DNA of 7,231 nt. Origin: Chitinophagaceae bacterium. GTDB lineage: Bacteria > Bacteroidota > Bacteroidia > Chitinophagales > Chitinophagaceae. Every line of letters starts with the position of its first letter. Positions within the stretch are counted from its first letter, which is position 1. The notes under the pieces are model-generated. The model made no database searches. It was not told the origin of the DNA and worked only from the letters and a program-made list of their open reading frames with translations. The position numbers and the translations under genes are program-made. Below are positions 1 through 7,231 of the stretch, piece after piece. The stretch covers positions 1-7,231 of the forward strand of contig JAGNOY010000096.1 of assembly GCA_017989935.1 (NCBI GenBank). The letters are read 5' to 3'.

Positions 1-596
1 GAGGAGAGCAAAGTGGTTTTATTACAGAAATTGGATTTGAAACTTATCAAAAAATTCTGGAAGAAGCCATTATCGAATTGAAAGAAACGACATTCAAAGA
101 AGTGTTCAACGAAAATCTCGATAAAGAACAAAACTTTGTTCGTGAAGTGCAAATAGAGGTAGATGTCGAAATGCTCATTCCTAACGAATATGTTGAAAAT
201 TCGCAAGAACGATTGAGCTTATATACCGAACTTGACTCTTTGCTAAATGAAGAAGAGCTTAAAATCTATGCTGAAAAGTTGAAAGATAGGTTCGGCAAGA
301 TCCCTCCTCAAGTAAAAACACTATTTGATGGCTTGCGCTTGCGTTGGATTTCTAAGCGTTTAGGTTTCGAAAGAGTGATTTTGAAGAATGGAAAACTGAG
401 ATGTTACTTCATCAGCAACCCTCAAGCGAGATATTACGAAACACCTCATTTTCAGATACTTATGAAAAACATAAGTACTAAAGGTAGAATTAATGGGTTT
501 TTATTGAAACAATCGGACAAACATCTTATTTTAATTAATGAAAAAGTACACAGCATTTTCAAATCTTTAGAATTATTAAAGTCTCTCGTCGAATAG
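1..596 (+). CDS. mfd: Transcription-repair coupling factor Mfd, C-terminal part (5' truncated by window edge)
   Basis: This is the last 197 residues of Mfd, the DNA translocase that removes RNA polymerase stalled at DNA lesions and recruits UvrA for nucleotide excision repair. The frame is open from base 3, so the gene begins left of the window; the TTG at 78 is internal and not a start. The first residues (GEQSGFITEIGFETY, fragment 1-15) match the conserved end of the Mfd translocase module, in the form 'GxQSGFIxEIGFETY' seen in Bacteroidota. A linker and then the C-terminal D7 (TRCF) domain follow, with IPNEYV near residue 60, RLSLYTEL near 70 and the conserved DRFG near 95. D7 is the autoinhibitory domain that masks the UvrA-binding surface in E. 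coli Mfd. The gene ends with TAG at 594-596 and nothing suggests damage. It has no functional link to the efflux genes downstream. Identification comes from recalled family motifs and is quite certain. Confidence 0.95.
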   Translation, partial: GEQSGFITEIGFETYQKILEEAIIELKETTFKEVFNENLDKEQNFVREVQIEVDVEMLIPNEYVENSQERLSLYTELDSLLNEEELKIYAEKLKDRFGKIPPQVKTLFDGLRLRWISKRLGFERVILKNGKLRCYFISNPQARYYETPHFQILMKNISTKGRINGFLLKQSDKHLILINEKVHSIFKSLELLKSLVE

Positions 597-740
597 TTTA
601 AATTTTATTTTGAACAACTACACATTTGAGTTCATTAATAAATTAGAGGTAGGAAATTGTGCATTATCAATCAAGTATAAATTGGGTTAAGTTTCGATTT
701 ACTTACTTATCATTAGCTTGCACGTAGAAAAAATAGAATT
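597..740 (+). promoter_or_regulatory. mfd-efflux intergenic region, probable promoter region of the efflux operon
   Basis: This 144-base AT-rich gap is the only sizeable non-coding stretch before the three efflux genes, so their promoter most likely lies here, although read-through from mfd is also possible. Bacteroidota promoters typically have a -7 box TAnnTTTG with a TTG-type -33 box about 20 bases upstream. The nearest matches are TAAGTTTC at 688-695 and CACATTTG at 621-628, each one base off. Neither has a well-spaced TTG upstream, so no exact promoter is claimed. TGAAC at 611-615 can pair with GTTCA at 630-634 around a 14-base loop, but this is too weak to call a terminator for mfd. No clear operator palindrome or riboswitch is visible. 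The bases before the ATG at 741 are A-rich (GAAAAAATAGAATT) with no Shine-Dalgarno sequence, as is usual in this phylum. Confidence 0.35.
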
Positions 741-1835
741 ATGTCAAAAGGTAAGATTATTTTCTGGTCAATCATATTACTGAGCATTTGTGCTTTGGCG
801 TACGTAAAATACAACAAGTCGATTGAAGCTGCATCCAAATCAGCTCAACCACCAGGAAAAGGCAAAAATCAAAACTTGGTTGCCGAAGGTTATATTGCAG
901 AACCATCATCATTAGCAATTGATGTATCCGCAAATGGAACTATTTTGGCGCAAGATCAAGTCACTTTACAACCTGAGGCAGCTGGTAGAGTTACTTTCCT
1001 AAATATCAAGGAAGGTGCTATCGTTCCGAAAGGAACTTTGATTTTAAAAACCAATGATGCCGAATTACAAGCTCAGTTGGCTAAGTTGAAGAAGCAACTC
1101 ACTATTGCTCAAAGTAACAAATCAAGATTAGAACAGCTTCTTGCCATCAATGGAGCATCAAAAGCCGAATATGATGCTGCCGATAACGCTGTAAACAATA
1201 TTGTTGCAGATATCAATCTTTTGGAAGTTCAAATCGCTAAGACGGAACTACGCACACCTTTTACTGGAAAGTTAGGACTCAGAAATATAAGCCTTGGTGC
1301 TTATGTATCTCCTACAACCAGCGTAGTGACACTACAGAATAATAGTGCCCTTAAAATGGATATTTCTATCCCTGAAAAATACAGCAATGTACTCAACATT
1401 GGAGATATATTGACCTGCTCAGTGGCAGGTGATCATATCGTCAATTTCAGAGCAAGAGTAATCGCTAAAGAGCCAACTATAAATGAAACAACTCGAAACC
1501 TCACTGTAAGAGCTGCCATCGAAAACCCTACACAAAACTTAGTACCTGGTGCTTATGTCAACGTCAACTTTAGATTAAAGAATACACCTAATACTATTAT
1601 GATTCCTAGCAATTGCATCATTCCTGATGATAGAGCAAGTAAAGTAGTTGTTAGCGATAGTGGCATGGTTAAATTCGTACCTGTAGAAATTGGCGAAAGG
1701 AATGAAACAGAAATTCAAATCATTAGTGGACTCAAGTTTGGCGACACTATACTGACCACTGGTTTACTACAAGCAAAACCAGGTATGCCTGTGAAAATTA
1801 TCAAGATAAATAGAAGAACAATATCAGGTAAATAA
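741..1835 (+). CDS. RND efflux pump periplasmic adaptor (membrane fusion protein, AcrA/MdtA/HlyD type)
   Basis: This 364-residue protein is the periplasmic adaptor that bridges the RND pump to the outer-membrane channel. Residues 6-23 form a hydrophobic N-terminal anchor or uncleaved signal, followed by a polar Pro/Gly/Lys-rich linker (about 35-47). The first half of the lipoyl/barrel-sandwich domain is at about 64-105 (QPEAAGRVTFLNIKEGAIV). A short coiled-coil hairpin follows at about 107-168, turning near AINGASKAEYDAA (135-147). The second lipoyl half carries the family signature ELRTPFTGKLGLRNISLGAYV (169-189). A beta-barrel domain (about 203-280) includes the typical VPGAYVNV, and a membrane-proximal domain (about 285-355) includes GLKFGDTILTTGLLQAKPGMPV. 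Length is normal for the family. The ATG at 741 directly precedes the anchor helix, so the start is well supported. It is first in the operon, 21 bases before the pump gene. The substrate cannot be read from sequence. Confidence 0.93.
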   Translation: MSKGKIIFWSIILLSICALAYVKYNKSIEAASKSAQPPGKGKNQNLVAEGYIAEPSSLAIDVSANGTILAQDQVTLQPEAAGRVTFLNIKEGAIVPKGTLILKTNDAELQAQLAKLKKQLTIAQSNKSRLEQLLAINGASKAEYDAADNAVNNIVADINLLEVQIAKTELRTPFTGKLGLRNISLGAYVSPTTSVVTLQNNSALKMDISIPEKYSNVLNIGDILTCSVAGDHIVNFRARVIAKEPTINETTRNLTVRAAIENPTQNLVPGAYVNVNFRLKNTPNTIMIPSNCIIPDDRASKVVVSDSGMVKFVPVEIGERNETEIQIISGLKFGDTILTTGLLQAKPGMPVKIIKINRRTISGK

Positions 1836-1856
1836 ATAAATTAAATATCAATTATA

Positions 1857-4800
1857 ATGGGATTACCATCAATCAGTCTTAGCCGTCCTGTCTTCGCCAT
1901 CGTCATGAATATCATTATTATTCTTTTCGGCGTAATTGGATATACGTTTTTAGGCGTGAGGGAATACCCTTCAATCGATCCTCCTGTCATCACCATACGC
2001 ACCAATTATACGGGTGCCAATGCAATTACTATCGAATCTCAAATAACCGAACCTCTCGAAAATGCTATCAATGGTGTTCAGAATATTCGCAACATTTCTT
2101 CTGCGAGCAATCAAGGTTCTTCTATCATTACTGTTGAGTTTGATATAAGCGCTGACCTAGAAACCGCAGCAAATGACGTGAGAGATAAGGTTTCTCAGGC
2201 TTTAAGATTATTGCCTCAAGATATTGACGCAGCACCTGTCGTAGCCAAAGCCGATGCTAACTCAGACGCCGTCATCTCGATGACTGTACAAAGTAAGACA
2301 AAAAATGTACTGGAATTGAATGATTATGCAGTAAATGTATTGCAGCAACGCCTTCAGACAATACCTGGTGTAAGCAGTGTTCAAATTTGGGGGCAAAAAA
2401 ACTATGCAATGAGGCTTTGGTTCGATCCTCAAAAACTAGCAGCTTATGGACTTACTGCCATCGATGTTCAAAATGCACTAAACAAATCGAATGTAGAGTT
2501 GCCTTCAGGCAAAATAGCTGGCGCAAATACAGAACTAACCGTCAACACGCTTGGAAGAATAAATACGGAAGTAGAATTTAATGATATTATTATTAAAAAT
2601 GTTGGAGACGAAGTTGTGCGCCTCAAGGATGTAGGTTATGCTATTCTCGGAACAGAAAATTTTGAAACTAGCTTGAAAGAAAAAGGTGTTGCTATGGTTG
2701 CTTTAGCTATAGTACCTCAACCTGGCTCCAATTATGTCGAAATCTCAGATGAATTCTACCGACGTTTTGAAAAAATAAAAAAAGAAGTTCCTAGTGATAT
2801 CCAACTAAATATCGCACTTGACAACTCTGTTTTTATCAAAAATTCAATTACTGAAGTAAAGGAAACTCTACTTATTTCTATATTCCTCGTCGTACTGATT
2901 GTCTATTTATTTTTTAGAGATTGGTTGATAGCTTTACGACCTTTACTCGATATTCCGGTATCGCTCATTGGAGTTTTTTTCATCATGTATATTTTAGGAT
3001 TTACGATCAACGTACTTACGCTCCTTGCTGTAGTTTTGGCTACAGGTCTGGTCGTAGATGATGGAATTGTAGTAACTGAGAATATTTTCAAGAAGATAGA
3101 AAAAGGTGTTCCTAAATTTAGAGCTGCTCGCGAAGGTTCTGAAGAAATTTTCTTTGCAGTAATTTCTACATCAATCACCCTAGCAATAGTCTTCCTTCCA
3201 ATTGTATTTATGCAAGGATTCGTTGGGCGTTTGTTCAAGGAATTTGGAATTGTGGTTGCAGGTGCTGTATTGATATCAGCATTTGTTTCGCTCACATTGA
3301 CGCCAGTCCTCAATGTTCTTTTTTCAAAAAAAACACACAAACATTCTTGGTTTTACGAAACTACAGAACCATTCTACAAAGGTTTGGATGAAGGCTACAA
3401 AGATATGCTTACTTCTTTCATGAAAGTTCGTGTCATTTCATTTTTCATCGTAGCATCTTGTTTTGCTGTGATTTATTTCATCGGAAAAAACTTACAGTCA
3501 GAATTGGCTCCCATGGAGGACAGAGGCGCTTTCCGCGTATCGCTTACTGCGCCAGAGGGCACGGCTTACACTTCTATGCAAAACTATGTAGATAAAATCA
3601 CGGAATTTGTAGTAGATTCTGTTCCTGAGCAAAGAATCGTGCTCAGCGTCACTTCTCCTAGTTTTGCTGGTTCGGGAGCTACTAACACTGCTTTTATGCG
3701 TATCCGACTGAAGGATTTGGATGAGCGAAAAAGAACACAAGATGAAGTGGCTCAATATCTTAACAAGAGTTTCTCAAAGTTCAATACAGGAAAAGCATTT
3801 GTCATTCAGGATCAAACAATTTCTGTAGGAACTGCGCGATTCGGGATGCCAGTACAGTATGTTATAAAAAATTTTGACTTTGAAAAATTAAAAACTGTCA
3901 TTCCAAAATTCATGGATGAAGTTTCGAAAAGCCCTGTCTTCATGGGTTCTGATGTCAATCTAAAATTCAATAAACCTGAAGTAAATATTATCCTCGATAG
4001 AGATAAAGCCACTTCATTGGGCATTTCTACGCAAGATGTGGCACAAACCCTACAATTTTCAATGAGTGGACGAAGATTTGGTTACTTTTTGAAAAACGGC
4101 AAACAGTATCAAATTATCGGTCAAGCCATCTACAATGATAGAAATAAACCCGATGATCTGAGAGCAATTTACGTAAGGAGTAATACGGGAAAAATGATTT
4201 CTCTTGACAATATCATCACTTTAGAAGAACAAGCAAAACCGCCACAGCTCTACCACTTTGATCGCTACAAATCGGCGACCATTTCTTCTGGTCTTGCTCC
4301 TGGAAAAACAGTCGGTGATGGTATTGATGAAATGAATCGTATCGCTAAAACAGTCTTAGACGAATCATTTACGACTGATCTTTCAGGATCATCGAGAGAT
4401 TTTGCAGAAAGCTCATCGAACACGAAATTTGCCATGATTTTAGCATTGTTGCTCATCTACTTAGTACTTGCTGCACAGTTCGAAAGCTTCATCGATCCAT
4501 TTATCATTATGATTACAGTTCCTTTAGCTTTAGCAGGAGGGCTGCTTTCGCTCTGGATATTCGGTCAAACGTTAAATATTTTTAGTCAGATAGGTATGAT
4601 CATGCTCATTGGTCTTGTTACCAAAAATGGTATTCTGATCGTAGAGTTTGCCAATAAGAAAAGAAAGGAAGGTATGGAAAAATTAGAGGCTGTTACTTAT
4701 GCTGCAGCAATGCGATTACGACCAATACTTATGACAAGTCTTGCAATGGCATTGGGAGCTGTGCCTATCGCTGTGGCGTTAGGGTCAGGCTCTACAAGTC

Positions 4801-4922
4801 GTGTATCATTGGGTATCGTCATCATCGGTGGAATTTTATTTTCATTAATACTCACTTTGTTCGTAATACCAGCCATGTATACTTATATGTCAACAGAAAA
4901 ATTAAAAAAGAATATAGAATGA
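1857..4922 (+). CDS. RND family efflux permease, hydrophobe/amphiphile efflux-1 (AcrB/MexB/MdtB-like)
   Basis: This 1021-residue inner-membrane proton/drug antiporter is the energised part of the tripartite pump and is expected to work as a homotrimer. The layout matches the family: TM1 at about 10-33 followed by REYPSIDPP, a first large periplasmic domain (porter and docking parts), TM2-6 at about 335-495, TM7 near 525-545, a second periplasmic domain, and TM8-12 from about 860 to 1010. The proton-relay residues are visible. Asp401 and Asp402 lie in GLVVDDGIVV and correspond to AcrB D407/D408. Lys923 lies in GLVTKNGILIVEF and corresponds to K940. Arg953 and Thr960 lie in MRLRPILMTS and correspond to R971/T978. 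Length is near the usual 1020-1050, and the reading frame is intact. This set argues for a drug-type HAE-1 pump and not a heavy-metal CusA type, which has a different TM4 motif. The stop codon overlaps the next gene by ATGA, implying translational coupling. Substrates are unknown. Confidence 0.96.
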   Translation: MGLPSISLSRPVFAIVMNIIIILFGVIGYTFLGVREYPSIDPPVITIRTNYTGANAITIESQITEPLENAINGVQNIRNISSASNQGSSIITVEFDISADLETAANDVRDKVSQALRLLPQDIDAAPVVAKADANSDAVISMTVQSKTKNVLELNDYAVNVLQQRLQTIPGVSSVQIWGQKNYAMRLWFDPQKLAAYGLTAIDVQNALNKSNVELPSGKIAGANTELTVNTLGRINTEVEFNDIIIKNVGDEVVRLKDVGYAILGTENFETSLKEKGVAMVALAIVPQPGSNYVEISDEFYRRFEKIKKEVPSDIQLNIALDNSVFIKNSITEVKETLLISIFLVVLIVYLFFRDWLIALRPLLDIPVSLIGVFFIMYILGFTINVLTLLAVVLATGLVVDDGIVVTENIFKKIEKGVPKFRAAREGSEEIFFAVISTSITLAIVFLPIVFMQGFVGRLFKEFGIVVAGAVLISAFVSLTLTPVLNVLFSKKTHKHSWFYETTEPFYKGLDEGYKDMLTSFMKVRVISFFIVASCFAVIYFIGKNLQSELAPMEDRGAFRVSLTAPEGTAYTSMQNYVDKITEFVVDSVPEQRIVLSVTSPSFAGSGATNTAFMRIRLKDLDERKRTQDEVAQYLNKSFSKFNTGKAFVIQDQTISVGTARFGMPVQYVIKNFDFEKLKTVIPKFMDEVSKSPVFMGSDVNLKFNKPEVNIILDRDKATSLGISTQDVAQTLQFSMSGRRFGYFLKNGKQYQIIGQAIYNDRNKPDDLRAIYVRSNTGKMISLDNIITLEEQAKPPQLYHFDRYKSATISSGLAPGKTVGDGIDEMNRIAKTVLDESFTTDLSGSSRDFAESSSNTKFAMILALLLIYLVLAAQFESFIDPFIIMITVPLALAGGLLSLWIFGQTLNIFSQIGMIMLIGLVTKNGILIVEFANKKRKEGMEKLEAVTYAAAMRLRPILMTSLAMALGAVPIAVALGSGSTSRVSLGIVIIGGILFSLILTLFVIPAMYTYMSTEKLKKNIE

Positions 4923-6235
4923 CGTCTAAAAAATTATTGTTATTATCTTTTTTCAATATAGCTTTCATCATAATAGGTATAAAAGCACAGGACGTGCTTA
5001 CACCAGAGGAAGCTGTGATGATAGCTTTAAAAAATAATTATGATATCATCATCGCTAAAAATGATGCGCAAATAGCAAAAATCAATGACAATAAGGCTGC
5101 CGCAGGGATGTATCCTAAAATAAATATCAGCACGAGTGATGTTTTGAATATTTACAATATCAACCAAAAATTTACTACAGGTCAGGAAGTTAAGAAGAAT
5201 TGGGTGCCTATCAATGCTTTCAATATTGGTGCGATGTTGAACTGGACGGTTTTTGATGGTTATAAGATGTTTGCCACGAAAGATCGATTGGCGGCTTTGG
5301 CTTCGCTTGGCGAACTCCAAGTCAAAAATCAACTTCAAAATACCGTAGCTCAAGTGCTAAATGCTTACTACGAAATCGTGCGACAAAAGCAGTACTTGCG
5401 CGCCACCACAGAATTATCTAATATCTCTCTAGAAAGAGTAATTTTATCTCAAAAAAAATATGATGTAGGCTACAGCGACAAGACACCATTGCTACAAGCC
5501 AAAATGGACTATAACACGCAGCAGATAAATATCATAAAGCAAGAAACTCAACTTAAGCAAGCTAAAGTAGCTCTAAATCAGATACTTGGCTCTAACACTG
5601 AGGATGATTATGATGTAATCGACTCTATTGCGGTAGATTACAAACCTGAATTGCCCGCATTGAAAGAGCAATCTCTGAGTGCTAATTACGGTATTCTTAC
5701 GGCTCAAAAAAATATTGAAATTGCCAAATTACAACACAAAGAAATTTATGCTCAAAAACTGCCGCTCATCAACCTGACTTCAGGTTATGTGTACGCTCAA
5801 AATAACAGCAAAGCTGGCTTACAACTTTTCAACCGCTCCTACGGACCAACTATCGGATTCAATGCCTCAGTGCCTATTTTTGATGCTGGTCTTTCTAAAA
5901 AGCAGCTTCAAGCATCTTCTGTAAATATCATCAATAAGGCTAATTTCTTAGAACAAACCAAACAAAAAATCAACGCTAACTTGCTGACGGCTTTCAATAA
6001 TTTCGAAAACGCTCAGAAAGTAATGAAGTTGAATGAAGAAAACGTGCAAGTCGCTCAAGAAAATGTGCAAATTTCCTTAGAACGTTATCGCCTCAATCAG
6101 GCAACTTCTTTAGAGATGAAACAAGCTCAAAGCAGCTACGAAGATGCGCTTTACAGTGTCATTTTAGCGAAATTTAATGCTAAAATAGCTGAAATTGACT
6201 TAAAAAGAATTAGCAACGGACTAGAAGGTCTGTAA
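4919..6235 (+). CDS. TolC-family outer-membrane efflux protein (OEP)
   Basis: This 438-residue protein is the outer-membrane channel of the tripartite pump. Residues 1-23 form a typical Sec signal peptide (MTSKKLLLLSFF..., ending near KAQ) and no Cys follows the cleavage site, so it is not an OprM-type lipoprotein. The two internal OEP repeats are visible. Repeat one begins at LTPEEAVMIALKNN (27-40), has a beta-strand segment at LNWTVFDGYK (107-116), and a helix containing YDVGYSDKTPLLQAKMDYN (181-199). Repeat two has the matching strand SVPIFDAGLSKKQ (317-329) and the helix YRLNQATSLEMKQAQSSYEDA (390-410). The paired FDG/FDA strands and the Y...G/Q...L..A helices are hallmarks of TolC-like proteins. 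Helical parts are rich in Gln, Asn, Ala and Lys, as expected for the periplasmic coiled-coil tunnel. The ATG overlaps the pump stop (ATGA at 4919-4922), so it is almost certainly co-translated with it. Confidence 0.94.
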   Translation: MTSKKLLLLSFFNIAFIIIGIKAQDVLTPEEAVMIALKNNYDIIIAKNDAQIAKINDNKAAAGMYPKINISTSDVLNIYNINQKFTTGQEVKKNWVPINAFNIGAMLNWTVFDGYKMFATKDRLAALASLGELQVKNQLQNTVAQVLNAYYEIVRQKQYLRATTELSNISLERVILSQKKYDVGYSDKTPLLQAKMDYNTQQINIIKQETQLKQAKVALNQILGSNTEDDYDVIDSIAVDYKPELPALKEQSLSANYGILTAQKNIEIAKLQHKEIYAQKLPLINLTSGYVYAQNNSKAGLQLFNRSYGPTIGFNASVPIFDAGLSKKQLQASSVNIINKANFLEQTKQKINANLLTAFNNFENAQKVMKLNEENVQVAQENVQISLERYRLNQATSLEMKQAQSSYEDALYSVILAKFNAKIAEIDLKRISNGLEGL

Positions 6236-6312
6236 TAATTAGCTTTTTATTGCTTTATTTTTGCTCTTTAAAATCTTGATGATTAAAATTCTTGCGTGAC
6301 TTCCCTTCTCCA
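6236..6312. other. Short T-rich gap between convergent genes
   Basis: These 77 bases separate the 3' ends of the efflux operon and the leftward surface-protein gene, so transcripts from both sides should end here. The first part is very T-rich, with three GCT-plus-T runs (6242-6270). No GC-rich hairpin of the intrinsic-terminator type is visible; the best inverted repeat is only AATC/GATT (6272-6275 with 6281-6284). There is an imperfect direct repeat, TTAAAATCTTG (6268-6278) and TTAAAATTCTTG (6283-6294). Termination function is inferred from position only. Confidence 0.4.
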
Positions 6313-7231
6313 TCAGCGCAGTAAAGTTACATCGCCAGAGATGGTTTTGACATTGCCATTGACCAAGACCAACTCCGCCCACCACACATACACAGCTTGC
6401 TCCAACTCCTTGCCGAGCCATGTTCCGTTCCATCCTTCGCTGCCAGTGAGGTGCTCGCCGACATAAACTTCATCGCCCCAGCGATTGTAGATGCGGAGGC
6501 TGCGAACTTCGCTGACGCTACTGCCGACGAAGATCTTGAAAATATCGTTGCTGCCATCTTTGTTGGGTGAGAATGCCGTCGGTGCAAAAATCAAATAATT
6601 CTCTCGCACTTCTACGCGGAATTGTAGCACTTTCGTGCAACCCGCAGACGAGGTCAACACCACTTCGTAGATGCTCGTGCCTACTGGCTGAACTGTCTGT
6701 GCAAGACAAGTATCACAGTTCAGTCCCGATGCTGGCAGCCATTGCGCCGTGTAGTCGGTGGCGTTTGCTTGTACCCAAAGTCGCAATGTTTCACCTAAAT
6801 TCAGTATCGTGTCTTGTGGATAACCCACCGCTGTGAGTCGCTCGACTTGCAAGTTGAGGCAGCGTGTGGAATCACAGCCCAACGCATTCTGATAAGTGCG
6901 ACAAACGAGCGTATCAGATGAATAGCTTTGTCCTTCGAAAGTGTAGGAATTTCCTTCGCATATTTTCTGGGTTTCTTTTACGCTTGAAGTATCACGGAAG
7001 GTCAAATGCAAGCAGTAAGTGCTGTCACATCCTGTAGCTGTGGTGTAGCTCCGACAGATATTTGTGTCTCGAGTAAGTGATATATTTTCAAAGTTATAGA
7101 CATCGCCTTTGCAGTGTGTAACGTCTTGACTAAAAGTCACAACATAATGAACTATACGTCTGACGCATCCGATAAAGTACCATCTCAACGCATTTTGATA
7201 AGTGCGACACATAAGCGTATCAGATGAATAA
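6313..7231 (-). CDS. Secreted/surface repeat protein with C-terminal CHU_C (gliding-motility-type, T9SS type B) sorting domain; N-terminal part beyond window
   Basis: This is the last 305 residues of a leftward gene whose frame is open to the right edge; the ATG at 7212 lies inside a repeat and is not the true start. From N to C: Cys-containing repeats of 51 residues (fragment 1 to about 132) with the pattern C-x-G-x-x-Y-x-F ... D-T-x-x-C-R-x-Y ... G-C-D-S-T; a PKD/Ig-like beta segment (about 133-213) containing NCDTCLAQTVQP and SAGC; and a 91-residue CHU_C domain (215-305). The CHU_C domain has the family landmarks FAPTAFSPNKDGSNDIFKIF, LRIYNRWGDEVY, GWNGTW, AVYVWW and a final SGDVTLLR. CHU_C tails direct export by the Bacteroidota type IX secretion system, so the mature protein should be extracellular or cell-surface bound. 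Its binding target or activity cannot be told. It points towards the efflux operon and shares no evident function with it. Local GC is clearly higher than in the operon. Confidence 0.85.
   Translation of the reverse strand, partial: YSSDTLMCRTYQNALRWYFIGCVRRIVHYVVTFSQDVTHCKGDVYNFENISLTRDTNICRSYTTATGCDSTYCLHLTFRDTSSVKETQKICEGNSYTFEGQSYSSDTLVCRTYQNALGCDSTRCLNLQVERLTAVGYPQDTILNLGETLRLWVQANATDYTAQWLPASGLNCDTCLAQTVQPVGTSIYEVVLTSSAGCTKVLQFRVEVRENYLIFAPTAFSPNKDGSNDIFKIFVGSSVSEVRSLRIYNRWGDEVYVGEHLTGSEGWNGTWLGKELEQAVYVWWAELVLVNGNVKTISGDVTLLR
6880..7230 (-). repeat. In-gene 51-residue (153-base) tandem repeats in the CHU_C protein
   Basis: The segment encoding YSSDTL(V/M)CRTYQNAL occurs at 6880-6924 and again at 7186-7230. 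The two 45-base copies differ at only four bases by hand alignment. They lie exactly 306 bases apart, which is two 153-base units. A more diverged unit (SLTRDTNICRSYTTAT) sits halfway, at about 7033-7077. In protein terms the CR(T/S)Y cysteines are spaced exactly 51 residues apart both times. The array probably continues to the right of the window. Confidence 0.8.

Noticed and set aside
78..80. TTG as the start of a separate 172-residue gene
   Set aside because: The frame is open back to base 3 and the upstream residues (GEQSGFITEIGFETY) are conserved Mfd sequence, so this is an internal Leu codon.
611..634. Inverted repeat TGAAC/GTTCA after mfd as an intrinsic terminator
   Set aside because: Only five paired bases with a 14-base loop and no following T run.
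741..800. Lipoprotein signal in the adaptor (Cys17 in LLSICALA)
   Set aside because: The residue before Cys is Ile, which does not fit the lipobox requirement for Gly/Ala/Ser at -1, and the Cys lies mid-helix. An N-terminal membrane anchor is the better reading.
2903..3340. Open reading frame on the - strand inside the pump gene (145 residues)
   Set aside because: It is antisense to well-conserved transmembrane helices of the RND pump, and its composition is Thr/Ser/Ile-rich with no recognisable domain, as expected for a shadow frame.
5027..5353. Open reading frame on the - strand inside the TolC-family gene (108 residues)
   Set aside because: It lies antisense to clear OEP sequence with no recognisable motif.
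6327..6836. Overlapping frames on both strands in the high-GC part of the CHU_C gene
   Set aside because: High GC reduces stop codons there. The frame ending at 6313 carries a full CHU_C domain, so the others are shadows.
6880..7230. CRISPR-like array
   Set aside because: The repeats are in frame, encode a conserved protein motif with a 153-base period, and have no spacer-like unique segments of constant short length.

Overview
The window looks like an ordinary stretch of a Bacteroidota chromosome. Three things point there: the Mfd tail and the efflux proteins are of Bacteroidota type, the operon is AT-rich with no clear Shine-Dalgarno sequences, and the right-hand gene ends in a gliding-motility-type (CHU_C, type IX secretion type B) sorting domain, which is essentially confined to Bacteroidota. 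The Cys-rich 'GCDST' repeats joined to a CHU_C tail are common in Saprospiria/Chitinophagales-like and Flavobacteriia-like lineages. I cannot place the organism more finely from this sequence.

Layout, left to right. (1) Positions 1-596, + strand: the 3' end of mfd, the transcription-repair coupling factor, cut by the window edge. (2) Positions 597-740: a 144-base AT-rich gap that probably carries the promoter of the next operon. (3) Positions 741-6235, + strand: a compact three-gene tripartite efflux operon. It holds a periplasmic adaptor (membrane fusion protein), a 1021-residue RND inner-membrane pump of the HAE-1/AcrB type with its proton-relay residues present, and a TolC-family outer-membrane factor whose ATG overlaps the pump stop codon (ATGA). 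(4) Positions 6236-6312: a short T-rich gap between convergent genes. (5) Positions 6313-7231, - strand: the 3' end of a large secreted or surface repeat protein with 51-residue Cys-containing repeats, a PKD/Ig-like segment and a C-terminal CHU_C sorting domain. Its N-terminal part lies beyond the right edge.

The adaptor, pump and outer-membrane factor together make a complete proton-driven export machine spanning both membranes. No regulator gene is adjacent within the window. Mfd and the surface protein are unrelated neighbours.

I did not find a convincing undescribed system. The parts most worth a second look are in the right-hand gene: repeats that are nearly identical at DNA level, one repeat unit with a scrambled core, and a local GC content far above that of the efflux operon.
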